Below are positions 48,146 through 58,241 of a DNA stretch of 64,000 nt, in pieces (the first letter of the stretch is position 1; each line of letters starts with the position of its first letter). Under the pieces are notes generated by a model. It was not told the DNA's origin. It made no database searches and was given only the letters and a program-made list of their open reading frames with translations. The DNA lies in contig NZ_CP019914.1 in NCBI RefSeq assembly GCF_002214805.1, forward strand, positions 868,001 to 932,000, given 5' to 3'. The position numbers were made by a program, and so were the translations under genes. The DNA is from Brachyspira hampsonii. Lineage in GTDB: Bacteria > Spirochaetota > Brachyspiria > Brachyspirales > Brachyspiraceae.

Positions 48146-50266
48146 TTAAATATACTGAACATCTAATTTTATTTTATATTTAACTTTTTCTCCGGCTTTT
48201 AAGGATATATTCCTGCAGCATACTATAGTAGAATTTTGATAATTCATTTCAAGTTTATCAACTGCATCTGATATAGTAAAATTAGGCATATATAAAAATA
48301 CTGTTTCTTCTACTGCTTCCATTAATACCTTTATTTTTATATATGATTCATCAGCCATACCAAAAACTGTGCCTTTATATTCTCCGCAGTCTGATAAATT
48401 ATCAGAAATTTTTTCATCGCCTCCTATATAATATCTGTCTGCTTCATGTCCTGCAAGCAAGGTTATATTATTTTCCAAAGCATATACAAATTCTATATGT
48501 TCATTAGATTTATTTTCTATAATAGATTCAACAGAAAATTTTCCGTCATTATTTATTATATATCTTTTTATTAAATGTACATCTTTACCATTCACTTTTG
48601 AAGTCTTTTCAAAAGATACTGTAGCATAGTCTTTATTAATAAGATTTTCCAAAACATCATAATGAAGATTATAAAAATCTGCATTTTCTTCATATTTTAA
48701 TAATTGGAATTCTTCAGCAGAAGGCATTTTATTTAAGAAATGATCAACTCCGAATACTTTTTCATTTTTATCAAATACCAAATACTTAGCAATTTTCTCA
48801 TCAACTTTTTTTGCTATTTCATGTATAGATACATGCTCATTATTATTTTGATTATTATTAGAATTTCTCAAAGCAGCTATATGATAAGCCTCTTCCCTTC
48901 TTTTAAGACAGTCTATTAAATTGATAGGATTTCCTTTTTTCAAATCCCATTCTATTAAAGATCCGCTTAAAGTATGGAAAACCAATCCAGCATTTTCACA
49001 TGAAATCATAATCTCCTCTCTGCCGTCCATATCAAAATCTAAACTATGATTCAAAAAATATTTTCTTCCATAAACTTTTTCTAAAGATATAGAAGTTGCC
49101 TTAATTAAATTAGCATAAGTAGCATGTCTTAAATTATTTAAATAAAGTCCTCCGAATGTACCATGCCAATAAGGACAATTACATTGACCTTTTAATAAAT
49201 AACTTAAAGCCTCCTCTTTTTCTTTATAATTAGATTCTGTAATTTCTCCTATCATATTTGAAGTTAATATCATTCTTTTATTCATTCTGTTGCTTTCAGA
49301 ATACTTACTGAAATAATTTCTCCAGAAACCGCCCCTCATGAATCTGCTTATAATCTCATTACCTTCAGATTTTTTTAATTCTTCCTGTTTTAAATGAAAC
49401 TCATCTTGTACTTTTGCAGGAAGCACCCAAGTAAGCATCTCTTCATAAGAGCCTGTAGGTATATAAATCCTTGATGTAGGTGCATGACGCTCCATATATT
49501 CACTGTATGTAGTAGTGATTATTGTATCTTTTTCTCTTGTAAGAGCATCGAAAAACTTTTCAAGCCATTTATCTTCATATACCCATTTCTGAGTACCCGG
49601 CCAATCTCCGTATTTTTCCCCATCATCATGAAGAACTACAACTCTGTCTCCTTCTTCTGTAGCTATTGATTTTAAATACTCAATAGAATTTTCAACATCT
49701 CTGAATGGTATTAAATAACGAAGTTCCTGTGATATTGGAAATATATTTAATTTATAATTTTCATTATCAGTTATAAAGTAGCCAAACATATTTTTAGTAT
49801 CTATGCCTGTAGTTAAAAACTGAGAATCATCAAGCATTATATATTTTATTCCATTCATAGCTAAATTTTTAACTAATGTAGGCTCCCAAACTCTCTCAGC
49901 AATCCAAGCACCTTTGGGAGTAATACTAAAATTATCTTCTATATACTTATTTAATTTTTTTATTTGTATATCTTTATCTTTATCAGGTATTGAAGGCATT
50001 ATAGGTTCATAAAAACCGCCGCTTTGAATTTCTATTCTTTTTTCTTCTGCAAGTTTTTTCAAAGCTTTAATATGCTCCGGATGATTCTTTTCAATCCATT
50101 CTAATAAACAGCCTGTATAATGAAAATTAAATTTTATATCTTTATATTTTTCTAATATATCTAAAAAAGGCTTATAAGCATTTTTATATGTATTCTCAAA
50201 TACAAAGTCAAAATTTCCTACCGGCTGATGATTATGGTTACCCAATATTAAATTAATAGTTTTCAT
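48146..50266 (-). CDS. GH57-family 4-alpha-glucanotransferase/amylase
   Basis: 706 residues. GH57 motifs in order: GNHNHQPVGNFD at the start, the GGFYEPIMP region near 93, nucleophile Glu124 in WIAERVWEP and acid/base Asp214 in HDDGEKYGDWPGT, positions that match the well-studied Thermococcus litoralis enzyme closely. The C-terminal half is the beta-sandwich domain of these enzymes. It rearranges or cuts alpha-1,4-glucans in the cytoplasm, in line with the alpha-glucoside genes nearby, and suggests glycogen or maltodextrin turnover. Confidence 0.93.
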   Translation of the reverse strand: MKTINLILGNHNHQPVGNFDFVFENTYKNAYKPFLDILEKYKDIKFNFHYTGCLLEWIEKNHPEHIKALKKLAEEKRIEIQSGGFYEPIMPSIPDKDKDIQIKKLNKYIEDNFSITPKGAWIAERVWEPTLVKNLAMNGIKYIMLDDSQFLTTGIDTKNMFGYFITDNENYKLNIFPISQELRYLIPFRDVENSIEYLKSIATEEGDRVVVLHDDGEKYGDWPGTQKWVYEDKWLEKFFDALTREKDTIITTTYSEYMERHAPTSRIYIPTGSYEEMLTWVLPAKVQDEFHLKQEELKKSEGNEIISRFMRGGFWRNYFSKYSESNRMNKRMILTSNMIGEITESNYKEKEEALSYLLKGQCNCPYWHGTFGGLYLNNLRHATYANLIKATSISLEKVYGRKYFLNHSLDFDMDGREEIMISCENAGLVFHTLSGSLIEWDLKKGNPINLIDCLKRREEAYHIAALRNSNNNQNNNEHVSIHEIAKKVDEKIAKYLVFDKNEKVFGVDHFLNKMPSAEEFQLLKYEENADFYNLHYDVLENLINKDYATVSFEKTSKVNGKDVHLIKRYIINNDGKFSVESIIENKSNEHIEFVYALENNITLLAGHEADRYYIGGDEKISDNLSDCGEYKGTVFGMADESYIKIKVLMEAVEETVFLYMPNFTISDAVDKLEMNYQNSTIVCCRNISLKAGEKVKYKIKLDVQYI

Positions 50267-50502
50267 GATAATGCCCTGCTTAATTGAAATTTATTACTTA
50301 TAATTTCGTAATAATAGAAAAATTAATTAACATAATTCTATAATAAATGAGGCTTTTTGTAAAGTATTTGTTTATATACAGTATTACTTTAAGCAGTATT
50401 GACTTTTTATTTTTTTTATTTATCATGTTCGATTATCAAAAAAACTCATTTTTTAAAAATTACATTTTTTGATAAAATTTTGATTTAAGGACTTTTTTAA
50501 TT

Positions 50503-52332
50503 ATGTGCGGAATAGTAGGATATATAGGATACAATAACAAAGCATCAGATATACTAATGCATGGACTCACTTCTTTAGAATATAGAGGATATGATTCTGC
50601 AGGTATATCTATAGTTGATTCTAAAAATAATATTATCACATTCAAATCCGAAGGAAAACTTGAAAATTTAAAAAACATTTTAAAAACCAAAAAAAATATA
50701 GAGTCAAATATAGGTATAGGTCATACAAGATGGGCTACGCATGGAGCTCCTTCAGATATTAATGCACATCCTCATTTCACAGAAATGCTAACATTAGTGC
50801 ATAATGGAATTATAGAAAATTATAAAGATATAAAAAATGACTTGATAAAAAAAGGATATAAATTTTTATCAGAAACGGATACAGAAGCTGCTGCCAATTT
50901 AATAGATTCATTATATGAAGGAGATCCTTTAAATGCTATAAAAAAGGCTTTGGATATTATAGAAGGCTCTTATGCATTTGCTATCATTTTTAAAGATGAT
51001 ATTAATAAATTATATGCCGTTAGAAAATCTGCTCCCTTAATAGCGGCTTTAGGTGAAAATGAAAATTTTTTAGCTTCAGATATACCGGCAATATTAAAAT
51101 ATACTAATAAATATATTTTGATAGATGATGGTGATATAGCTATTTTAGAAAAAAATAAAATAACAATATATGATGAAAACTTAAAAGAAAAAGATTATAA
51201 AGTGCTTGAAGCTAATTGGACTGTAGAACAAGCTGAAAAATGCGGATATGAACATTTTATGCTTAAAGAAATTAATGAACAGCCTAAAGCTCTTCTTGAC
51301 ACTATAGAACCTAGAATAGTGCATGGTATTCCCGATTTTAAGAGAGACGGGATTGAAGATGAAAGTTTTTGGACATTCTTTGACAGGGTCTATATAATAG
51401 GATGCGGAACGGCTATGCATGCTGCTATGATAGGAAAAAGACTCATAGAAGATAATTGCAGAATACCTGTAGAATGCGAAATAGCTTCTGAGTTCAGATA
51501 TAAAAATCCTATACTTACAGAAAAAACTCTATCAATATTTATATCGCAATCAGGAGAAACTGCTGATACTTTAGCCGCTTTAAATTTAGTTAAAGAAAAA
51601 GGATACAAAACTTTAGCTATAGTAAATGTTCATAGTTCCTCTATAGCTAGAAATGCTGATTATGTTATATATACTTATGCAGGACCTGAAATATCTGTGG
51701 CTTCTACAAAAGCATATTCCGTACAGATGGCTATAATGTATTTGATAACTTTTAAAATAATATCAGCAAGAAAAATTAAAGATAATAATTATATAAAAAC
51801 TCTTATAAAAAATTTACTTAACACTATTGATTCTGTGAATAAAGTTCTTACTATGAATGATGAAATAAAATCATTATGCTATGATTATAAAGAGGCTAAC
51901 AGCATATTCTTTATAGGCAGAGATTTAGATTATTATCAGGTAATGGAAGGGGCTTTAAAAATGAAAGAGATTAGCTATATTCATTGCGAGGCTTATGCAG
52001 GAGGAGAACTCAAACATGGTGCTATATCACTTATAACTGATAATACTCCTGTGATAGCATTGGCAATACAGGAAAAAATTCTTAGTAAAATGATAAGCAA
52101 TACAAAAGAAGTAATATCAAGAGGTGCTAATGTTTTGCTTTTTGCTAAAGAAGGTATTGATATAGATAAAGATACTTACAAAAAAATAGTATATCTTCCT
52201 AAAGTTGAGGATATGTTTATGCCTATAGTTTCCATTGTAGCATTACAGCTATTAGCTTATTATACATCTGTGATAAGAGGCTGCAATGTTGACAAACCTA
52301 GAAATTTGGCAAAAAGTGTTACAGTTGAATAA
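50503..52332 (+). CDS. glmS: Glutamine-fructose-6-phosphate aminotransferase
   Basis: 609 residues. The N-terminal glutaminase begins MCGIVGYIG with the catalytic Cys next to the initiator Met, and LEYRGYDSAGI and HTRWATHG follow. Two SIS domains follow (IGCGTAMHAA, ISQSGETADTLAAL; FIGRDLDYYQVMEGALKMKEISY), then the closing DKPRNLAKSVTVE tail. It makes glucosamine-6-P for peptidoglycan and lipid A. No glmS ribozyme is recognisable in the 236 bases upstream. Confidence 0.98.
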   Translation: MCGIVGYIGYNNKASDILMHGLTSLEYRGYDSAGISIVDSKNNIITFKSEGKLENLKNILKTKKNIESNIGIGHTRWATHGAPSDINAHPHFTEMLTLVHNGIIENYKDIKNDLIKKGYKFLSETDTEAAANLIDSLYEGDPLNAIKKALDIIEGSYAFAIIFKDDINKLYAVRKSAPLIAALGENENFLASDIPAILKYTNKYILIDDGDIAILEKNKITIYDENLKEKDYKVLEANWTVEQAEKCGYEHFMLKEINEQPKALLDTIEPRIVHGIPDFKRDGIEDESFWTFFDRVYIIGCGTAMHAAMIGKRLIEDNCRIPVECEIASEFRYKNPILTEKTLSIFISQSGETADTLAALNLVKEKGYKTLAIVNVHSSSIARNADYVIYTYAGPEISVASTKAYSVQMAIMYLITFKIISARKIKDNNYIKTLIKNLLNTIDSVNKVLTMNDEIKSLCYDYKEANSIFFIGRDLDYYQVMEGALKMKEISYIHCEAYAGGELKHGAISLITDNTPVIALAIQEKILSKMISNTKEVISRGANVLLFAKEGIDIDKDTYKKIVYLPKVEDMFMPIVSIVALQLLAYYTSVIRGCNVDKPRNLAKSVTVE

Positions 52333-52505
52333 AATAAAAATATTTTATTTTGTTCAATATTTACTTAAGCTTATTTATATATTTTATCAAAATAGGAATT
52401 ATTATTTCTTTAAATAAATAATAATTGTATTTTTTTGTTAATTGCTTTATTATTAACATAATTATTCGAGTATTAAAACTATTATTTTATTATAAGGAAA
52501 ATATT

Positions 52506-53537
52506 TTGAGAACTATAAGACTTGATATAGAAACCAGAGAAAGAAGTTTTTTATCTCCTGCTGCATCTTTTTCAGCTGACAGCAAAGGAACAGTATACCC
52601 TAGAGAAAAAGACGATATAAGAACTATTTATATGCAAGACAGAGACAGAATAGTACATAGCGAATATTTCAGACGCCTTAAAGATAAAGCACAGGTAATA
52701 ATGCTTTCAGTTGGAGATTTCAGAACCAGACTCACTCATACTCTTGAAGTTATGCAGATAGCAAGAAGCATAGCAAGAGCTTTAAGACTCAATGAAGATT
52801 TAACAGAGGCTATTGCATTCGGACATGATCTCGGGCATTCACCATTCGGACATGCAGGAGAAAAGGCTATATCAAAATATTTTAAAGGTTTTCATCATTC
52901 TTCGCATTCTTTAAGAGTAGTAGAACATTTAGAAAAAGGAAAAGGGCTTAATTTAAGTTTTGAAGTACGAGACGGCATTATAAAGCATACTAAAGGAAAA
53001 AACGGAAAATTACTCACAGACTCATCAGGTCCTTCAACTAATGAAGGTATGATAGTCAGGATATCTGACACTATAGCTTATGCCAATCATGATGTTGATG
53101 ATGCTATAAGATACGGACTTCTTAAATATGAAGATTTACCTAAAGATATAGTTAAAATTCTTGGCACTACTTATGGTGAGAGAGCTGACACTATGATTAT
53201 GGGTGTTATAGAAGCTAGTATGGAAAAAATGGAAATTGATATTGATGAAAAAGTTTTAAAGGCTATTAATGATTTAAGAGCTTTTATGTTCAAAACTGTA
53301 TATGAAAGCAAATCAATACTTGAAGATGTGGAAAGAGTAAATAGAATAATATCAACAATATTTGAATATTTATTAAAGCATAAAGATATAATAGAAGAAG
53401 ATACTTTATTCAAAAAAGCAGATATTCCTTATAACAGCGATGAAGAATTAGTAAAAGATTATGTTGCTCATCTTACAGATTCTGAGGCAATATCTTTGCA
53501 TAAAAAAATTACTTATGGAAAATTTAATTATATATAA
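52506..53537 (+). CDS. dgt: dGTPase-type HD-domain triphosphohydrolase
   Basis: 343 residues from the TTG at 52506, which has AAGGA 8 bases upstream; the upstream frame back to 52425 is AT-rich and not protein-like. Metal site: RLTHTLEVMQIAR, AFGHDLGHSPFGHAGE (HD) and ISDTIAYANHDVDDA. The opening RERSFLSPAASFSADSKG and SEYFRRLKDKAQV are usual for Dgt-like proteins. It cleaves dNTPs to nucleosides and triphosphate; in phage defence relatives it depletes nucleotides. It overlaps the next gene by 23 bases. Confidence 0.92.
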   Translation: MRTIRLDIETRERSFLSPAASFSADSKGTVYPREKDDIRTIYMQDRDRIVHSEYFRRLKDKAQVIMLSVGDFRTRLTHTLEVMQIARSIARALRLNEDLTEAIAFGHDLGHSPFGHAGEKAISKYFKGFHHSSHSLRVVEHLEKGKGLNLSFEVRDGIIKHTKGKNGKLLTDSSGPSTNEGMIVRISDTIAYANHDVDDAIRYGLLKYEDLPKDIVKILGTTYGERADTMIMGVIEASMEKMEIDIDEKVLKAINDLRAFMFKTVYESKSILEDVERVNRIISTIFEYLLKHKDIIEEDTLFKKADIPYNSDEELVKDYVAHLTDSEAISLHKKITYGKFNYI

Positions 53538-55491
53538 ACCTAAAAATAAAGAAGAATTAAAAAAATTAACTGATGATGAGAATATAAATTTATACAATAT
53601 TGATACATCTTTAATAAAGGATATGAGTGCTTTATTCAGAGAAAGCAAAAGAAAGAACTTTGACGGCATAGAAAATTGGGATACTTCAAATGTTCATGAT
53701 ATGACAGCTATGTTCAAAGATGCTCATTACTTTAATAAAGATTTGAATGCTTGGGATACTTCTAAATTAAAAAAAATTTCATTTATGTTTTTTAATGCAT
53801 GTAATTTCAATAAATATCCTGATAAATGGAATCTTGATAATATAAAAGAGGCTTATGATGTATTTAACAATGATATTGATATAAATAAACTGCCGATTAA
53901 TCTAAAAATAAATTTATATTATGAAGATTTTGATAAAATGAAAGATATTGATATAAAAGATATATATAAAACTATTATAACTTCTAAAAATAGAAAGATT
54001 ATAGCTTTTAGAACAAAATTAGAAAAAGAATACTATAATGAACTTAAAAATCTTATAGAATGCAGAGAAAAAATAGAAGCCAAAAATGAAGTAAAATTTA
54101 ATACTATAGAAGAAGTTCAGGATTATGTTAACAACAATTATGAAGAATATTTTGATAAAAATTTAAAATTTATTAAAGATGAATACAATATTTTCACAAG
54201 AGACAAAACTAAAAAAATTGATATCAAAATCATTAAATTCATTTACGGAAATTATTTGAAAGTTAAAGACAATGTAATGAGATTAAAAATCATAGACAAT
54301 ATTATAGACTTAATAGACATAGAAAGTTTCAGAAATGCTGCCTATAAAATATTTGAAAATGATAGGAGTAAAATTGCTTCAAGAATAATAGTAGGTATAT
54401 ACGGAAAAGGAAATATTATAAAAGATTATGCTAAAAGTATTCAAGGCAAAGAATTTTATCCCCGTTCATATTATATTTATATTTTAGCTTTAAATGACGG
54501 AAAATATGCATTAAGTTTAATAGATGAAATGGCTGTAAAATCAAAAATTGAGAGTGTAAGAAATGCTGCTAATTCTGCACTTGATGTTATAGCTGACAGA
54601 ATGAAAATAGATAGAGATGAGTTAAGCGGTTTATTAATTCCGGATTTTTCATTGGATAAAAACGGTGAGAGAATAATAAATATAGAAAATAAAAAATATA
54701 AAATATCAGTAAATTCAAAAATGTCTATCGATATATACGATATAACAGAAAAAGAAAAAATATTAAAAACTATTCCAAAAACTTTTTCTTCTGAATTAAA
54801 GTCAGAAATAAACTTTATGAAAAAAGAAATCAAAAATATTGTAAAAAGAGAAAGAGAAAAAATATTAATGCTTCTTATGAATGGAAGAAAATTAAGTTAT
54901 GATTTTTGGAAAAAGATTTATATTGATAATTCATTTTTAAGTCAGTATTCTGTAAATTTATTTTGGAACTTATACGATGGGAATGAAAATTTTATAAATA
55001 TTTTTAGATATTTAGGAGACGGAAGTTTCATTGATATAAATGATGATTATATAACATTAAATGAAAATAATTTAATAAGTTTAGCCTCCCCTACTGAAAT
55101 AAGCAAAGATTTAATAATAAAGTGTATTAATCAATTATCAGATTATGAAATAGCACAGCCAATTAAACAAATTCAGATAATATATAATTTAGAAAATGAG
55201 TTCAATAAATATAACAACATAACATCAACAGTATCAAATATAAAAAACTTCGTAAATAAATTTGCCTTCAAAGAGATTTCTGAATACTATCAAAATGTTA
55301 ATGGTTATGAATATTTTGATAATTACAGCGGTTTATCACTATATGTAGAATCTCATTTTGATAGAAATTCAAATTACAATGATGAAATTGATATAAAAAT
55401 ATCTATTCAAGGCATAAATGAAAATAATAAAGATTTATTTAATAGGTTTATGTACGGAAGTATTTTGATTTTGGAAAATTTGATTAAATAG
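53515..55491 (+). CDS. DUF285 repeat plus DUF4132 fusion protein
   Basis: 658 residues from the ATG at 53515, inside the end of dgt (no Shine-Dalgarno, so coupling is likely). Residues about 10-130 are BspA/DUF285-type repeats (IENWDTSNVHDMTAMFKDA, LNAWDTSKLKKISFMFFNA). The C-terminal part from about 350 has the DUF4132 features (GLLIPDFSLDKNGERII, then a coiled stretch with MKKEIKNIVKREREKILMLL and the FWNLYDGNENF region). DUF4132 proteins are of unknown function. No signal peptide, so intracellular. A repeat-plus-DUF4132 fusion is unusual. Confidence 0.72.
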   Translation: MENLIIYKPKNKEELKKLTDDENINLYNIDTSLIKDMSALFRESKRKNFDGIENWDTSNVHDMTAMFKDAHYFNKDLNAWDTSKLKKISFMFFNACNFNKYPDKWNLDNIKEAYDVFNNDIDINKLPINLKINLYYEDFDKMKDIDIKDIYKTIITSKNRKIIAFRTKLEKEYYNELKNLIECREKIEAKNEVKFNTIEEVQDYVNNNYEEYFDKNLKFIKDEYNIFTRDKTKKIDIKIIKFIYGNYLKVKDNVMRLKIIDNIIDLIDIESFRNAAYKIFENDRSKIASRIIVGIYGKGNIIKDYAKSIQGKEFYPRSYYIYILALNDGKYALSLIDEMAVKSKIESVRNAANSALDVIADRMKIDRDELSGLLIPDFSLDKNGERIINIENKKYKISVNSKMSIDIYDITEKEKILKTIPKTFSSELKSEINFMKKEIKNIVKREREKILMLLMNGRKLSYDFWKKIYIDNSFLSQYSVNLFWNLYDGNENFINIFRYLGDGSFIDINDDYITLNENNLISLASPTEISKDLIIKCINQLSDYEIAQPIKQIQIIYNLENEFNKYNNITSTVSNIKNFVNKFAFKEISEYYQNVNGYEYFDNYSGLSLYVESHFDRNSNYNDEIDIKISIQGINENNKDLFNRFMYGSILILENLIK

Positions 55492-55519
55492 TTTTATATA
55501 AAGTTTGATTTAATAAAAA

Positions 55520-56071
55520 GCGAGCCGGAGAAGATAACAGTTTTAGACAGCATCTTTTATATGCAAAGGCGAGCATAGCAATAATAAAGCAAGCCGGAGA
55601 AGATGACAGCTTCAGCTCACATCTTTTATATGCGTAGGCGAGCATAGCAATAATAAAGCGAGCCGGAGCAGATGACAGCTTTAGATGGCATCTTTTATAT
55701 ACAAATGCGAGCATAGCAATAATAAAGCAAGCCGGAGAAGATAACAGTTTTAGACAGCATCTTTTATATGCAAAGGCGAGCATAGCAATAATAAAGCAAG
55801 CCGGAGAAGATAACAGTTTTAGACAGCATCTTTTATATGCAAAGGCGAGCATAGCAATAATAAAGCGAGCCGGAGCAGATGACAGTTTTAGACAGCATCT
55901 TTTATATGCGTAGGCGAGCATAGCAATAATAAAGCAAGCCGGAGAAGATAACAGTTTTAGACAGCATCTTTTATATGCAAAGGCGAGCATAGCAATAATA
56001 AAGCGAGCCGGAGCAGATGACAGCTTCAGCTGGCATCTTTTATATGCGTAGGCGAGCATAGCAATAATAAA
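55520..56071. repeat. Eight-unit 69-bp tandem array
   Basis: Fills most of the 670-base gap 55492-56161. GAGCATAGCAATAATAAA recurs every 69 bp (starts 55571, 55640, 55709, 55778, 55847, 55916, 55985, 56054). Each unit begins GC(G/A)AGCCGGAG and has a variable middle. Units 1, 4, 5 and 7 are nearly the same type; 2, 3, 6 and 8 carry AGCAGATGACAG or TTCAGCT variants. Because 69 is a multiple of 3, a 207-codon frame stays open on the minus strand, but it consists of the same 23 residues repeated. I treat it as non-coding. Confidence 0.9.
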
Positions 56072-56161
56072 AAAAATATTAAATAAATCTATTGTGTAAA
56101 AATGCAATTAATTATAATATTGTCAAGTTAAAAATAAAAATAAAGTTGGTTATAATAGTAT

Positions 56162-57577
56162 ATGATGAATAATATTGATATGAATGATAAGCCTAGAGAA
56201 GAATGCGGGGTTTTTGGTATTTATTCCAAAGAAATAAAAAAAGATATATTAAAAACTTTAAATTATGCACTATATGCACTTCAGCATAGAGGTCAGGAAA
56301 GTTCCGGAATAACAATATCCAATTATAAACATTTATTTACCTATAAGTCTATGGGGCTTGTATCAGATTTATTTTCTAGTAATATATCTAAAGATACAGA
56401 AGGAAATATTGCTATAGGGCATGTAAGATACTCTACTACCGGAGCTAGTAAAATAGAAAATGCTCAGCCTCTTGAAAATCTTTTCAGACTAGGTCAGATT
56501 TCAATCGCTCATAATGGAAACTTAACTAATGCAGAAGAATTGAGATACAAACTAGAAGAGGAAGGAGCAACATTTAATGCCACTTCTGATACCGAGGTCA
56601 TTATTAAACTTATAGCTAGAAAAACTGTAAATAATTTTATAGAAGGTATAAAAGAAACTATAAATATTATAAAAGGAGCTTTTGCTCTTGTTATAGTTGT
56701 TGATGGAAAACTTATTGGAATAAGAGATCCTCATGGAATAAGACCATTATGTTTGGGTACTAATGATAAAGGCGATTATTTTTTAGCTTCTGAATCTTGT
56801 GCTTTGGATGCGGTAGGTTCTAAATTTATAAGAGATATAGAAGCCGGCGAAATGGTTATAATAGATGAAGAAGGTGTAAAATCTTTCAAATATATTAAAG
56901 AGGAAGTTAAACATTATCCTTGTGCTTTTGAACATATATACTTCGCCCGTCCTGAAAGCAATATAGACGGTATCAATGTTTATAATGTAAGATTTCAAAC
57001 AGGTGTATTGCTTGCTAAAAAAAATAAAGTAGATGCTGATATAGTTATAGGTGTTCAGGACTCAGGAACTATAGCGGCATTAGGATTTGCTACAGAGAGT
57101 AAAATTCCATATAGTATAGGTTTAGTAAAAAACAGATATATAGGAAGAACATTTATTATGCCTGAACAATCTTCAAGAGAAGAAACTGTTAAACTAAAAT
57201 TCAATCCTTTAAAACACTTAATAGACGGAAAAAGAGTTATATTAATAGATGATTCTTTAGTAAGAGGAACAACAAGTAAAATATTGATAGATATTGTAAG
57301 AAGAGCCGGTGCTAAAGAGGTGCATTTCAGATCTGCCTCACCCGTTATAAATAGTCCTTGCTATTACGGAGTAGATATATCTTCTAAAAAAGAACTTATA
57401 GGGGCTAAACTCTCTGTAGAGGAAATAAGAAAGGAAATTAATGCTGATACTTTAGAATATCTAACTATAGAAGATATGCTTGAAGCTTTAGAAAATCACA
57501 ATTACTGTATAGGATGCTTCACAGGAAAATATCCTACTGAAATACCAAATAAGCTTTCAGTTGATAAAACTTGCTGA
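56162..57577 (+). CDS. purF: Amidophosphoribosyltransferase
   Basis: 471 residues. A short propeptide (about 14) precedes catalytic Cys15 in PREECGVFGIYS; YALQHRGQESSGI and HVRYSTTG are the glutaminase contacts; ILIDDSLVRGTTSK is the PRPP loop; and IGCFTGKYP near the end holds Cys ligands of an iron-sulfur cluster, as in the Bacillus-type enzyme. It makes phosphoribosylamine, the first step of purine synthesis. purC and purE lie downstream on the opposite strand. Confidence 0.97.
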   Translation: MMNNIDMNDKPREECGVFGIYSKEIKKDILKTLNYALYALQHRGQESSGITISNYKHLFTYKSMGLVSDLFSSNISKDTEGNIAIGHVRYSTTGASKIENAQPLENLFRLGQISIAHNGNLTNAEELRYKLEEEGATFNATSDTEVIIKLIARKTVNNFIEGIKETINIIKGAFALVIVVDGKLIGIRDPHGIRPLCLGTNDKGDYFLASESCALDAVGSKFIRDIEAGEMVIIDEEGVKSFKYIKEEVKHYPCAFEHIYFARPESNIDGINVYNVRFQTGVLLAKKNKVDADIVIGVQDSGTIAALGFATESKIPYSIGLVKNRYIGRTFIMPEQSSREETVKLKFNPLKHLIDGKRVILIDDSLVRGTTSKILIDIVRRAGAKEVHFRSASPVINSPCYYGVDISSKKELIGAKLSVEEIRKEINADTLEYLTIEDMLEALENHNYCIGCFTGKYPTEIPNKLSVDKTC

Positions 57578-57673
57578 TATATAAAAATATTTATCTAGTA
57601 ATTGACTTTTTTATCAATAACTTTATTATATAATCATCAAAAGATATAATAAAGATTGAGGTTAGAAATTATT

Positions 57674-58159
57674 ATGAAAGAAGTTTCTTATAAAATTTGT
57701 ATGAATGAAGAAGAGTTAGTAAATGCTCTTATGTCGGATGATGATGTTATTTATATAGAACATAAACTTGGAAATAAAGTTTCTAACATAAAAAATACAG
57801 GTAAAATTGCATGGGGTGTTCTTATAGGAGGTGTTCTAGTTGCTGTTACTGCTATAGTATCATCAAAAAAATTCGGCAAAGATAAAGCATTAATAGCTTC
57901 ATCAATAGCAACTATTCCTTCTGCAGGCGTGGCAATTATCTATATAGGGCTTCCATCTACTATATCATTAATACAAATACTCATTCAAGCATATAAAAAA
58001 AATGACGGTATTAATGGGGCTAAAGATATAATATTAAAATTAAGAAACAATTATTATATAGCTGAAAATGATAGAGAAAAACTAACATTGAAAAAAACAG
58101 CTGATGAAAAAGTAAAAGAAGTAAAAATAACAGAAATAAAAGAACCAGAACAAAAATAA
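57674..58159 (+). CDS. Small membrane protein, unknown
   Basis: 161 residues from the ATG at 57674 (GAGG at 57658; a TTG at 57656 overlaps that site). A hydrophilic start with EEELVNALMSDDDVIYIEHKLG, then hydrophobic segments at about 45-62, 72-90 and 98-112, and a Lys/Glu-rich tail. No family recognised. The last residues repeat KEVKITEIKEPEQK-type charges. It sits between purF and the convergent purC but shows no purine-enzyme features. Confidence 0.6.
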   Translation: MKEVSYKICMNEEELVNALMSDDDVIYIEHKLGNKVSNIKNTGKIAWGVLIGGVLVAVTAIVSSKKFGKDKALIASSIATIPSAGVAIIYIGLPSTISLIQILIQAYKKNDGINGAKDIILKLRNNYYIAENDREKLTLKKTADEKVKEVKITEIKEPEQK

Positions 58160-58180
58160 AATTTAATTAATAAACATAAA

Positions 58181-58223
58181 AAAAGACTTTGCATTATATA
58201 ATATTATGCAAAGTCTTTTATTT
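58181..58223. terminator. Bidirectional terminator
   Basis: A perfect 14-bp stem (AAAAGACTTTGCAT at 58181-58194 with ATGCAAAGTCTTTT at 58205-58218) with A and T runs on both sides, between the membrane protein gene and the convergent purC. Confidence 0.85.
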
Positions 58224-58241
58224 TTATATGAACACCATAAA

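Noticed and set aside
50267-50502. glmS ribozyme upstream of glmS
   Set aside because: I looked for its conserved core and saw none; the region is AT-rich with no stable fold by eye.
52425-52505. N-terminal extension of the dGTPase-type protein
   Set aside because: The added residues are Ile/Phe/Leu-rich AT-derived text; the TTG at 52506 has AAGGA at the right distance and precedes the conserved N-terminus.
55520-56071. CRISPR array
   Set aside because: Units are near-identical over their whole length with no unique spacers, and no cas genes are in the window.
55484-56107. 207-residue open frame with 23-residue repeats
   Set aside because: The 69-bp period alone keeps it open; no Shine-Dalgarno, and the repeat edges match non-coding repeats elsewhere. 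Kept only as something to test by proteomics.
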